Source: Setomelanomma holmii (taxonomy: Eukaryota > Ascomycota > Dothideomycetes > Pleosporales > Phaeosphaeriaceae). Taken from it: a stretch of DNA of 64,000 nucleotides. The notes beneath the pieces are model-generated. The model was not told where the DNA came from. It worked only from the letters and a program-made list of their open reading frames with translations, and made no database searches. The stretch covers positions 806,001-870,000 of the forward strand of contig ML978155.1 in assembly GCA_010015745.1 (NCBI GenBank). The letters run 5' to 3'. Below are positions 32,852-44,350 of the stretch, piece by piece. The position numbers and the translations under genes were made by a program. The stretch's first letter is position 1. Every line of letters starts with the position of its first letter.

Positions 32852-34187
32852 TCAAGCCTCTCTTTGCATGTCGTTCCCGAAGTCTACACGACCTACGATG
32901 TATTGCCATGCAGCACCACGGTCATAGGTATCGAGGAACGCTCTAGGGAACCGCGATGGTTCAATGAGCTGCTTTCGACACATTGGACAAGTTACCTTGT
33001 TCTTGTGCTTGACACATGTGTCGAACTGCACGGCATCAGTATTACAGCCTCAGTAACACTGAAGGGGAATGTTCACTCACCCATTGGAAGATGCAGAACT
33101 CTCCGAAACGGTGCCCGCACGCCAGCTCAATCGCAACCTCCTCTTCTTCACAGGGTTTCACGTGCGTACTCGAGTAGTCTTTTGCACAAATGTCGCACGC
33201 AGCTGAAGCATCAGATGGAATATCGCCAGCTATTTGTCTGGATAACTTGGCCTTCAGATCCTCAAGCTGCTGATGTGTCCGCACATTCGGATCAATTATC
33301 GCACGGACATAGCTATGCGGCCGCGCGTGGTTTGAGATACGTCGAACTCGTGAAGATGGGGGTGTGCGAGCAGCAGCTTCCTCTACGTCTGATGATGATC
33401 TCATTTGAAAGTGATCTTGAGCATAGTTATCGTAATCTCTTCGATTAGACATCGGCGCCTGGTCTCCTTCTCTTCGATAGTCCTGCGTCTGGAATGACCC
33501 CGCCATGCGTCGCCCGGGGTGATCAAAGGCACGGTTACCGTACCGCTGAGACTCTTGCTGCGACTGCCTTCGACTGTGCTGGTATGACTGACGGGGCCGA
33601 GACGGGCTTCCTCTATTTGGTGTTACTGCTGGCGAAGCATATGGCTCACCGAAACCTCGTGTAGGTGGATGTGCACTCATCGCTGCATAATGCTGTCCGT
33701 TCTCAAATGAATTTGCCGGCAATCTCGGCGGGCTAGAGCCGTCATACCCTGGAAGATAGTGTGGCAACTGGTTCGAGTAGCTGTGCATCATGGGCTGTGG
33801 AGTCGAAAACTGCATGCCATCCATTCCCCCAGGTCCGTTCGTACCAGAACGCTCTGCGTGGAATCCAGAGTAGAAAGAAGGGGCCATTCTATGTTGTCCC
33901 GCAGCGTGCTGCCAGTACGGACACGTAGGTGGAGGTTGGTTCTCAGTGCCAGCGAAGTTTCCGTGGTAAAGATTAGGCCTTTGGAACTGATTGCTCATCG
34001 TTGGTGGGCAGACATTGGGCAGCTGCACCGGATCGACATCGTTGCGTCGGTTCCGTGAAGCGTGGTAGGGTGGATGTTCGAACGACTGATACGAAGGTGC
34101 ATGAGGGAATGGCGGGGCAGATGGCTCCGCACCATGTGACATTGGCATTGGGTGCCATGCTGAACGGTTGAGATTCGTTTCGTCCAT
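32852..34187 (-). CDS. RING-type zinc finger protein (possible E3 ubiquitin ligase), second exon uncertain
   Basis: Exon 1 runs 34187-33081 (369 codons). The N-terminal 280 residues are Pro/Gln/Ser/Tyr-rich and disordered. Residues 331-365 form the first half of a RING finger: CDIC (331-334), CGH (357-359) and Cys365 in FGEFCIFQW. The donor GTGAGT at 33080 is clear. A frame that completes the RING with TCPMCRKQLIEPSRFPRAF and ends at 32852 needs exon 2 to start at 32995 (acceptor AACAAG), giving 416 residues. The better-looking acceptor (GTGCAG, exon start 33026) gives FDTCVKHKK but is one base out of frame with CPMC. The usual seventh ligand appears replaced by Gly, as in some fungal RINGs. 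Function inferred: ubiquitin ligase. Confidence 0.65.
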
Positions 34188-35717
34188 GCCTGCGAAGTTC
34201 GATTAGAATTCCGATCAGGGTTCCGTAGCCTGAGCACGACGATTCACAGCGGTGATGTCTGTATAGATTGTACTTGTTGGTGGTGTGGACGAACAAGTTA
34301 CGACCGGGTCGTGATTGTCTTTTTCTCAATTGTAAACGTCAAGTCCCTCTGCACAGCTCATGTCAAAGAAGGATCGATGAGCGTGGAGGCTGGGCGAGCG
34401 TTATCTGTAGCCTAGAAGTGGAGGCGGTGGAGCGTCAGGTGAAATGATTCACGGAGGCCAGCACAGGCCCAAAGACGCTCAGCAGCAGTGGCAGGCTCAA
34501 GTCAGTTAGCAGAGTGTAACAAGCAGAGGCGTTTGCGAGAGATGAAGTCGAAAAGTCGGGAAACGACCCCTCCTGAGGGGTATGGTAGCTGCCGTTAGGT
34601 GCGCTGGAGTCTTAAGTCATGCATGGCAACGCGACGGCTTGCGATTCCGTGTGCAGATGTTGGTGACGAAGGCGTTCGAACCACTGGTTCAATAATAATC
34701 AATAAGTGGACTGAAAGAGCAGCTGACTTTCGGCGCGAGCATCCTCCGTTGGCCTCGCGCCACGAGCGGAATCTGGGTCATCAAGCATGACAGCGCAAGG
34801 AGGTGGCTACCCAAACAGGGTACTGGCGTGGAGCGTCTTGCCGAGGCGGAGGGCACCAGCAATATACTTCGCAGTCTTCCTTCAAGAGTCCTCAGCTCTG
34901 CATTCGCCGTGTCGCTGAACGCATGTAGGACTCTCCGACTGCGACCAATGATAGAGACGCTCAGCCGAGAACAACACACGTCGACGGATCGACCTTGAGG
35001 AAAGCCAAGAACAGCAGCCAGGCCGAGTTACGAGGCCTGTTTCACGACCGGGCGAGATGCTTACCGCATACATGGACAGTGTTGCTACTCAATTAGAGTC
35101 TCAAAGGGCAGGCGGCAACGCGCGGCCGCATGGAGCTGTTGCTACATTAATGCGATGCTCTTAAGCAAGGTCATCATTTCCGAAGTCGTGCGCACGACTT
35201 TCCCAAACACAGGACGCCACTTGGATGTCTCGCGAAAGAAATTGGATTTGGTCCTGCAGACACGGTTTGGATGCGGGTAGCCGGCGTTGAATTTTGCTGC
35301 ATGCAAACAATGGCACCAGGGCCATGCCGGTCGGATCCAGGTACAGCTTAGCACAAAGATGGTCTCATCCGCGGAGACATTCTTGCGAGATTGCGCTGGG
35401 CGACAGTAGTAGGAGAGCGAGCCGAGTTGGGAGGATGAAGTGGTGAGACGATTCAGTTGGCTTTTTGGAGTCTGCAGACGAAATATTTCTCTGAGGAAAC
35501 TCGGGATGAACCGCGCCAAGGCTATCGGAAGCAGCTGGAGGCCAGCCCGACATCTCCCGCGGAACAATTACGCACGTCTTTTATGCTCGCTGCTCAGCAC
35601 GCCAAAATTCTGGGAGCATCGTCGTCTTCTGGGGTGGCCGCCAGCACTCGCCACGTTCATTGCGTCCTTCAATTGCGCCCTTGAATTGCAGCCTCACAAT
35701 CACACCACATTCTGACC
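34188..35717. other. intergenic, 1.5 kb divergent promoter region
   Basis: It lies between the RING-like gene (minus) and fumarase (plus). Short frames such as 35142-35567 on the minus strand look spurious. It contains an inverted pair of stress-response-like elements, listed separately. Confidence 0.35.
34567..34580. promoter_or_regulatory. inverted pair of CCCCT/AGGGG (STRE-like) elements
   Basis: CCCCTCCTGAGGGG has two STRE cores in opposite orientation, 380 bases upstream of the RING-like gene start. STREs bind Msn2/4-type stress factors in yeasts. Only the sequence match supports this. Confidence 0.25.
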
Positions 35718-37429
35718 ATGTTCCGCACCGCCCGAACAAGTCTCCGGCGAGCCGAGGCCTGCGCCTTACGGTCACTCGCACATGCGAGGACAAGCCCCTC
35801 CTTCATCTGCACCGCGAGGGCGCGTCCACTCTCCACAGTTCCCCGCCAATCTACCAGACTTGCCCCATTGACTACCCAGAGCTTCCTGCAGAGCCGGCAG
35901 TTCAGCGTCACCCGCAACATGGCAAACGCACGAACCGAAAGCGATGCCTTTGGCGAGATCCAGGTGCCCTCAGACAAGTACTGGGGGGCTCAGACAGAAC
36001 GCTCGCTGGAGAATTTCAAGATCAACCAGCCGCAAGATCGTATGCCGCCACCCATTGTGCGTGCCTTTGGCATTCTCAAGGGCGCTGCTGCCACGGTGAA
36101 CATGAAGTTTGGGCTGGGTATGGTCGCTGGAGTAGAGTGCAGGCTGCTGAGCTAACTGAAGGCAGACCCAAAGCTTGGAAAGGCCATCCAGCAGGCTGCT
36201 GAGGAGGTCGCCTCTCTCAAGCTTGTCGACCACTTCCCACTCGTTGTGTGGCAGACGGGATCTGGCACGCAGTCCAACATGAACGCCAACGAAGTCATCT
36301 CGAATCGCGCAATTGAGATTCTAGGAGGCACAATGGGCAGCAAGAAGCCCGTCCACCCCAATGACCACGTCAACATGTCTGCTTCGTCCAACGATACCTT
36401 CCCCACCGTCATGCATATCGCCGCCGTTCTCGACTTCGAAGAGTCGCTCCTCCCCGCACTCAAGAGCTTGCGCGACGCCCTGAAGAAGAAGAGCGACCAG
36501 TGGGAGGACCTCATCAAGATTGGACGGACGCACTTGCAAGACGCTACCCCACTGACACTGGGTCAGGAGTTCTCTGGCTATGTGCAACAGCTCGACTTTG
36601 GCATTGAGCGGATACAATCGTGCCTACCTCGTCTGAAGATGCTCGCTCAGGGTGGAACCGCCGTTGGAACAGGCATCAACACTTTCGTGGGTTTCGCCGA
36701 GGACATTGCCTCTGAAGTGAGCAAGATGACTGGCCAGGAATTCATCACTGCCCCCAACAAGTTCGAAGCTCTTGCTGCCCACGACGCAATCGTCGAAGCG
36801 CACGGACAGCTCAACACTCTTGCGACGTCCCTCTTCAAAATTGCTCAGGATATCCGTTTCCTTGGCTCAGGTCCTCGATGCGGTTTGGGCGAACTAAAGC
36901 TTCCAGAGAACGAGCCCGGGTCGTCCATCATGCCCGGAAAGGTCAACCCGACACAGTGCGAGTCTCTGACTATGGTTTGCGCGCAAGTTTTTGGTAACCA
37001 GGCCGCAACCACTTTTGCTGGGTCACAGGGCAACTTCGAGCTCAACGTTTTCAAGCCCGTCATGATCCGCAATCTGCTACACAGCTCGCGTCTGCTTGCG
37101 GACGGCATGAAGAGCTTCGAGAAGAATCTTGTAGCCGGGCTGGAGGCTGATGAGAAGCGAATCCAGTCCATTATGTCTGAGAGGTGAGTCTGCTGGTCTT
37201 TCTGAGAGGCATGCCATACTAATTGTGCTCTAGTCTCATGTTGGTGACTTGTCTCAACCCCGTCATCGGCTACGATGCCGCCAGCAAGACCGCAAAGTAC
37301 GCCCACAAGAACGGCACAACATTGAAGGCTGCTGCGCTGGAATTGAAGGTCATCAGCGAGGAGGACTTTGACAGGTATGTACGACCGGAGTTGATGATTG
37401 CTCCCAAGAAGTACGAGCCCAAGCTATGA
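35718..37429 (+). CDS. FUM1: fumarate hydratase, class II
   Basis: Three exons (35718-36117, 36166-37183, 37234-37429) give 537 residues. The first 65 residues are rich in Arg, Ser and Thr and lack acids, a typical mitochondrial presequence (MFRTARTSLRRAEACALRSL). A second in-frame ATG at 35919 (MANARTESDAFG) falls exactly where mature fumarases begin. The class II signature GSSIMPGKVNPTQ is near residue 385; also seen are GSGTQSNMNANEV, the catalytic-site loops SSNDTFPT and GRTHLQDATP, and the C-terminal NPVIGYD. The enzyme converts fumarate to L-malate in the TCA cycle; a cytosolic/nuclear form takes part in the DNA damage response in yeast. Length and motifs are complete. Confidence 0.97.
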
Positions 37430-37812
37430 GTAGCCTACGAAAACAATTGAACAATGTAATATATGTATATATGATCGAAGGCATGAGTAAATGAAGTGTG
37501 TTGAATCCGATAATCGAGCATAGCAACAAGCAACTTGATATTGACCAGGATAAGAAGACATGGTAGACGAATCAGGTTGCCTCTCTAGCTCGTATCACAA
37601 GACTCTTCAAATCACTGAGCGAGAACTCTCGATGAGACTCATCTTCCGACCATCTTGACAAACCTTCGAGGGCACGGCGAGAGACATGCCTGGGTAAAGT
37701 CACGTTTTCACGCGACCGCGTCATGCACGGACCACTTCTGCCCCATTCATGTTCGTAGAGTTCGGCCCCTCTTTGATACTTGCGACCACGCGTCCGACCG
37801 CTACATTCGACC
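37430..37812. other. intergenic, no gene seen
   Basis: Terminator of fumarase and promoter of SMC5, both on the plus strand. Nothing further was recognised. Confidence 0.35.
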
Positions 37813-40800
37813 ATGCCTGGCCTGGTGCAGAACGGACGAAAGCGACCTTCGACTGCGCTCAGCGACGACGATGAAGCAGAGCAATCTGACTATCCCTCCT
37901 CTGTCTCGGTAGGCAGCAAACGCGTCCGCCAGGCCCGCGGCGCGTCCGAAAGCCCCGTCCATACAAACGGCAGTCGCCGCCACGATCAACTTGGAACGCA
38001 AAATGGTAGCGCCAGTGCTATGCATGATGACGACGAATTTCAGCCTGGCACACTGGTCAGAGTCAAGCTTAGGAACTTCGTAACATATACGGCTGCAGAA
38101 TTTCACCTGGGACCGAGTCTCAACATGATCATCGGGCCGAATGGCACAGGGAAAAGTACACTGGTGTGTGCCATCTGCTTAGGCCTGGGATGGGCGAGCG
38201 ACCATCTGGGTCGAGCCAAAGAGATTGGTCTCTTTGTCAAGAATGGCAGTGAAGAGGCGGAAATTGAGATTGAACTTGCTGCTGGCCCAGGCATGGACTC
38301 GAACCCAATCGTGCGACGACTCATTCGGAAGTCCGACAACAAGTCTATTTTCTGGATCAATGGAAAGCACGCTAGCAAGAATGCTGTTTTGGCACTGTGC
38401 AAGCAGTTCTCTATTCAGATCGATAATCTCTGCCAGTTCCTACCACAAGACCGGGTCGTCGAATTCGCTAAAATGGATGATGTCGACCGCTTGCGAGAAA
38501 CCCTGCGCGCCGCAGCCCCAAAGCAGATGGTGGAGTGGCATGATCAGCTCAAACAACTTCGATCAGAAGAGAAGGTTGGTGAGACAAAGCAGCAGGGCGA
38601 GAAGAGGCACTTGGAAGGACTGGAGAAGCTGCAGAACGCTTCCCGCGACGATGTAGAACGCTGGCACCAGCGTGAGGGGTTGCTGCAGAAGTCGAAGTGT
38701 CTGAAGAAGGTGCGACCCATCATCGAGCTCAGCCTTCGGAAGAACGATATCAATCAGGCAAAGAAGGATCTGCACACTGCTCGACGCGAGCTCGACCAAA
38801 TCAACGCTGACGTGGAGCCAGTCCGTCTTGCGCAGGCTGAGGTGGAGTCCTACAGAGATCAGATCGAGCAGGTCGCGAAGCTGCGCAAGAATCGCGTGGA
38901 CGTGGTCAAGACGCAAGCCGACAAACTCTTCGTCAGTGTGGGCAAGGGCAAAGACAAAACAGCGGAATACGCAAGCCAAGTCAGTGGTCAAGCGAACGCA
39001 AAGAAAGAGCGAGAGCGCGATATCGCCAGGCTCAATGCAGAGATCCAGCGCCTTCAACGGCAGCGACAAGAACAACCCGTTGAATATGATGCAGAGGCCT
39101 TCGAACAGCGGAAGGCCGAGCTGGGAGCTCAACTTCGCACCGCCAACAGCCGGCACGTGGAGGTTGAGGGTCAGATCACTGCAATTCGAAGCAGGGTTCA
39201 CGAGATCAACGAGGAGAATCGATCAAAGCGCGAACAACGTAAGCTGTTGGACACGCAGAGCGGAAAGCAAGCGAGCGTTCTGCAAAGCATGTCTCAAGAC
39301 ACTGCAAAAGCCTGGAAATGGTTTCGGGAGAACAAGGACAATCTCAACCTCAGAGGACAAGTATGTGGGCCACCCATTCTTGAATGCTCAATCCGTGATC
39401 CGCAGTACGCGGATGCTGTGGAAAGTCAACTCAGAAAAGGTGATCTTGTCGCCATCACCTGCACGCATCCGGACGATCAGAAGCTCCTTTCCAATGAGTT
39501 TCTGGGCAGACAAAGGCTTCACGACATTTACTTGAGAACTTCCCCGAAGCCCTATTCCGAGTACCGTCCCCCGGTGGCGTCTGCAGAATTGCAGGGTATG
39601 GGTTTCGAAGGCTATATCATCGATTATGTTCAAGGCCCTGACCCTGTCCTTGCCATGCTCAGCGACAATGCTCGCCTCAATCGCACGGCATACGCTTCTA
39701 GACCTATCTCTGACGAGCAGCATGCCGCAGTATCAAGCAGCCAAATTCAGAAATGGGTCAGTGGTAAAGACGTCTACCAGATCACCACGCGTAGGGAGTA
39801 TGGTGCGTCTTCGACAGCCGTCACACAGCTCAGGAAAGCACGATGCTTCGTAGACCAGCCCGTAAACTCGGAGGAAAAGCGACAACTCGATGAAGCTCTT
39901 CTGCGGATTCAGCGAGATGCCCAAGAAGTCAGAGAGCAACATGATCATTTCAAACAAGAGATGATCGACCTGAGGAAGCAAATGCAGGATCTCAAACAGG
40001 AGAGAGACAGCGTTCAAGCGGAACAAGATCAGATCAAAAAGGCTATTGCCGCGAGGGAAGCTCTTCCTCGCAAGATTAAACTCAAACAAGATGAACTCGA
40101 TGGATACGTTGATGAGAATGCTCAGACGAGCGACAGGATCCGAGTGATCAAGGCTGAGTCCTGTCAAGCTTCGCTCGAAAATGTGACCAACACCATCGAT
40201 TACGCTGTAAGTATTCGAATCAGGACCTTGAAGCGCGCACATGCTCACCTCCACGCAGAAAGCCGTCACTCAGTTGCGCACCTTTTACGAATCGGCTCTT
40301 GAAGCTGAGATGCGATGGATTGAAGCCAAGTCGGAGGTTACTGCACTCAAAAAAGAGAACCAAGAAATACTGGAGAAGCTTCAGCGGAAGCAGATGGATA
40401 TTCAGGCACTGGACAAGCATCACGAGAATCTTCGTAACGAATATCGACGCTTGATGAAGACCACCCAAGACGATCTCAACGGCTTGACGCAGGCAGAGAA
40501 GGATCTGGTCATGGAATATCGCCAGTTGCCGTCACTTGAGGCACTTGAACTAGAAGTCCAAGCCGTGGCAGCCCGACTTGAGATGATGGCTGAGGGTAAT
40601 CCAGGCGCTATCAAAGCATACGAACAGCGAGAGGAAGACATCATCAAGATTCGCGAAAAATTCGAGGAGCTCACCGCCAGCCTTGAGAGCACGAAGGAAA
40701 TGATAGCAGAGATCCGTGAGCAGTGGGAGCCTCAACTGGACGGCCTTGTGTCCAAAATCAGCGATGCATTCGCACACAACTTTGAGCAGATCGGTTGTGC

Positions 40801-41317
40801 GGGCGAAGTGACCGTGTACAAGGATGAAGAAGACTTTGATAAGTGGTCCATCCAGATCTCGGTCCGGTTTCGGTAAGCCACCCATGCACTTGTTGCAATT
40901 CACATGAAGTGTTGCTAACGCTGTACTAGCGAGGGTGAAAGTCTTCAAGTCCTTAATGCTCACCGCCAATCTGGTGGCGAGCGCGCCGTCTCAACCATCT
41001 TCTTCCTCATGGCTCTGCAAGACCTCGCACAATCGCCGTTCCGCGTTGTGGACGAGATCAATCAGGGTATGGATCCCCGAAACGAGCGTATGGTGCACGA
41101 ACGAATGGTCGACATTGCCTGCCAAGAGCGCACGAGTCAATACTTCCTTGTGACGCCAAAACTTCTCACTGGCCTGAAGTTCCATCCCAAGATGAAGGTG
41201 CATGTCATCAATAGCGGTGAACATGTCCCAGACGCACAGGAGGTGAAGGGTACTTGGAACATGAGAGAGTTTGCAAAGATTGCTTTGAGGACCAGGAAGG
41301 GTATTCCTGTCGCCTGA
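37813..41317 (+). CDS. smc5: Smc5, structural maintenance of chromosomes protein
   Basis: Three exons (37813-40206, 40259-40872, 40930-41317) give 1131 residues. After a short disordered N-terminus the ATPase head begins (GTLVRVKLRNFVTYT) with the Walker A GPNGTGKST at residues 108-116 and the Q-loop CQFLPQDRVVEFAKM. A long coiled coil surrounds a hinge (about 510-680). The C-terminal head carries the ABC signature QSGGERAVSTI and Walker B region FRVVDEINQGMDP. The combination FLPQDRV plus DEINQGMD is specific for Smc5. It pairs with Smc6 in the Smc5/6 complex, which acts in DNA repair, replication restart and rDNA maintenance in the nucleus. Length fits the family. Start ATG 37813 (MPGLVQNGRKRP) is the first in frame. 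Confidence 0.95.
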
Positions 41318-42171
41318 GACCGGAACGAAGTATGACACAAGAGGCGTTCTGGAGTTTGATCGCGCATTCTTATCAGCCAACGGGGCGAAATGCTACGAGG
41401 AGTGGAACGCCGCGCTGATGAATTCGGTAACGCTATATGATACCCCCAGGAGTTTCGGGATCAATTAATTGATAGAAGATCAGCCCATGTACCACCACAA
41501 TCAAGGCATATCGATATCGGTTGACTTGGCACTTCTCCCAACTGTAGTGCACGCAAAATTGATTGCTCAAGCAGGTACCCGTCCCGCCATTGACATTCCC
41601 AAAGGTTGGAAGATATGCCTTGGTTCTGTAACCTATTACCTATCCCAACACAAATCATCGACACACATGGCGAGTGCTGAACGCCCCTGTCGACGTGTAG
41701 TGCAGGTGTCACCAGAAAAGTTTGTGCGGTAGCAGCACTGTGGCTGAGCAATTCCCCAACGATCATGAAGCTCGTTATCGCCATTGGTTGCCTTGCACAT
41801 CCCGGTCAACGTCATGATCTATCGCTAGTACTGCACAGGAACATCATCGCCGAGCACATGATAAGATCAATATGATCTGAGCTGCGCGTTCAAGGCGGCC
41901 ATGCAAGCAGCCTTACTGTGGCGCGTAACAACACAACCTTCTCGGTAAACACGAGAGATCTTGACACATTCTAACCCTGAAGAGGTCGCAACCGTACTTC
42001 TGGTATTGCAACAGCACGTTCATCCGAGCGAGCGAGCAACCTGGTGTCATCACATCAGTGCAATATATCTCTCACGCCATCCTCCAGCTCAAGAACCACT
42101 GGCTTCCACTACAACTTACAAGACTCTTCCTTACGCAAATATAACGCTATCCTTTTCGCACCGACCCAACA
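41318..42171. other. intergenic, no gene recognised
   Basis: A short plus-strand frame at 41469-41732 is not supported by composition or motifs. No repeats were found. Confidence 0.35.
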
Positions 42172-42780
42172 ATGCTCGCTCACCTTATCATCCCAAACCT
42201 CCTCGCCTTCACATTCGCCATCCCCACTCCCAATGCGCCCACCACAAACGATGCCCTCCCCTCCACCGAACGCTGGACCATACCCCGTCTCAACCTGCAC
42301 TTCATGAATGGCGACACCGGCATTCCAGGCAATCAATGGCCACCCGAGTTGCACTTCGAAACCACGATGTCCTTCGACGTATTCATCCCTCATTCCCAAG
42401 AGACAACTACATGCACCGCCGCATGGCCCAACGGCACTTTTCCCACCGAACTCTTCAAATGCAGTACATCACCAAATCAAAAGACTGCTTTCGCGCTTTC
42501 TCCCTACACTGGTCTCGGCGAACGTAAGCCGGAACTGAGTTTCACACTCGCTGTTGTGAATGTTGTTTACACGGGCCCAGAGGACACAGGCGAGGCGATA
42601 TATACGGGGAAAGTGTATGTCACGGCTAATGAGCCGGGCGTGCCGACAAGTTATCTTACTTGTTTGAATGGGAGGCCGTTTGATGGGATGAGGTGTGGGT
42701 TGAAGGGGATGATGAGTGTGAGTGGGGAGTTGGGAATCGATGTTGTGAGGAACGACATTGGTGCTGGGTATGACGGTTGA
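42172..42780 (+). CDS. small secreted protein, four cysteines
   Basis: This intronless frame encodes 202 residues with a signal peptide (MLAHLIIPNLLAFTFA). The mature part has four cysteines (in TTCTAAW, FKCST, LTCLNG and MRCGLKG), suggesting two disulphides, and alternating hydrophobic strands (LHFETTMSFDVFIP, LSFTLAVVNVVY, AIYTGKVYVTA) as in secreted beta-sandwich proteins. The layout resembles the Alt a 1 type of fungal secreted proteins, but the similarity is only general. One N-glycosylation sequon (NGT) is present. It could be a cell-wall or host-interaction protein, and its function is unknown. The neighbouring gene also encodes an exported membrane protein. Confidence 0.6.
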   Translation: MLAHLIIPNLLAFTFAIPTPNAPTTNDALPSTERWTIPRLNLHFMNGDTGIPGNQWPPELHFETTMSFDVFIPHSQETTTCTAAWPNGTFPTELFKCSTSPNQKTAFALSPYTGLGERKPELSFTLAVVNVVYTGPEDTGEAIYTGKVYVTANEPGVPTSYLTCLNGRPFDGMRCGLKGMMSVSGELGIDVVRNDIGAGYDG

Positions 42781-43301
42781 GAGGTTTCTCGGGACGATGC
42801 GTGCGTAAGTTTTGATGTTTTTGTTTTGGGAAATTAGGATGCGCTCGCGGCCGTTGTTGGGGTGGGGTACGGGTGTTGCACGGCAGATGTTGTGCATGCG
42901 ATGGCGTTGTTGTTCGTGGCGTCCTTGTTCAGTGCTTCACAGTCATACGACTACCCTAATGCTGGCGCAACAGTATAGACAGGCTTGTAGATCAAGCGCT
43001 ACAATTTTAATTCCCATAAGCTCATTGAGTTCAGTTCCAAGGTGATGACCGTCATGCTCAACTGTTCGCAGAAGTATCCCTGCTGTTATGTTCACGCTGC
43101 CCTGTCGTCTCCCACTCAACGCGTAAACGTGCTACGGCAGGTACACTGCCGCTGCCGCATGCGAGATAACTCAAAAAGGATGTTTATGTCTCTGCGCGAG
43201 GATACTGACCTCAATATCTTCCCCTCTTCTTGTGGGCAAAACACATCTGTCTTCTCCAACCCATTCTGCGACCTCGTTCATTCGGCTCCTCCAATCCCAC
43301 A
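42781..43301. other. intergenic, no gene seen
   Basis: No coding signal, repeat or motif of note was recognised. Confidence 0.3.
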
Positions 43302-44034
43302 ATGAAGATCGTGAACTTGGTAGTGATGTTCGCGACGATGCTCTTTGGTGATATATGGGCTGTATATGGCATTGCCCTGCCCACTCCGGGTACAAAGGTG
43401 GTCAGCTTCGAAGTACGTGGTCATGCCGTTGGATAGTCATGATTGACAGCTAACGAGTGTGTTGCAGGAACCTGCAAAGATCCCAGATCTAGCTTCGAGC
43501 CCAATCCCAACACATACGACAGTATTCGTAACGCCAGCGCTTGCATCACAACCTCCTCCTAGTGACGCAACAAGGCTATCTGACCACATCACCGTCACCA
43601 CAAGCCCTAATTCCACACCAACACCGACTGAAACTGCTCTACCTCCTTCTACACCTTTCCTCAGCACCCCAGCAATTCTGGGCATCAGCATCTCCTCTGC
43701 CCTCCTCCTCCTCATAACCCTCTTCCTCGTTTGCGGACTTCCTTACGTTCGACGTAAGCGTCGCGGTCGCGCACTTCAACGCGCTGTCGAAGAAGTCGAG
43801 CGCGGGATCGAGATGCGCAAGACAGGGGCATTGGATGTGACGGGGAGTAAGGAGAATATGGTGTTGGAAAGTCAGGTTGAGATTTTTATGCATGATGGAC
43901 ATGGTGATGAGAGGGATAGCGATATGGTGGATATGGTGGGGAGGTGGGATGGGTGGGACGCAAGTGGGGATTTGGAGGAAGAGGAGTGGGAGAGGGGAAG
44001 GAAGGGGATGAGTTTGCCGAGGAGGGAGTGGTGA
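43302..44034 (+). CDS. single-pass membrane protein with signal peptide and Ser/Thr/Pro-rich ectodomain
   Basis: Two exons (43302-43412, 43468-44034) give 225 residues; the intron is 55 nt with a GCTAACG branch point. A signal peptide (VVMFATMLFGDIWAVYG) is followed by a short Ser/Thr/Pro-rich, likely O-glycosylated ectodomain (about 37-90), one transmembrane helix (ILGISISSALLLLITLFLV) with a basic stop-transfer RRKRRGR, and an acidic cytoplasmic tail of about 90 residues. This topology is shared by fungal wall-stress sensors (Wsc/Mid2 type), but no WSC or other domain is seen and the ectodomain is short. Function unknown; a small surface sensor is one possibility. Confidence 0.6.
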
Positions 44035-44350
44035 GGACGCGACGAGTCCATTTGGTGAGAAATGTTAGGATATCCGAACTCGACGAAGATGGAAACGGGA
44101 TGAAGGCATGTTTAGGATGGTCGGTGCTTGAAATCAGAGCACCATTTGGATGGTCGGTTCGTCGTTGCCCCATGGCGACATATATGTGCTTGCCTTGGGC
44201 GGCGTACTCATACGAATGCCTTCAGATTTTTGCTTTCCAATCAAGTCTGCTCTTTCCTTACCTCTTCCCACTCTGCACATTGTCAACATTCGCCTCATGT
44301 GAAGCTCCGCGACTGTTCGAGTAAGTATAGTCTCACAATATTCATTCACC

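Noticed and set aside
34671..34690. tRNA-like GTTCGAACC
   Set aside because: Flanks do not pair as a T stem and no cloverleaf could be drawn on either strand.
35142..35567. 141-codon minus-strand frame upstream of fumarase
   Set aside because: No family resemblance and odd composition (many Cys, Trp, Arg); it lies in the promoter region.
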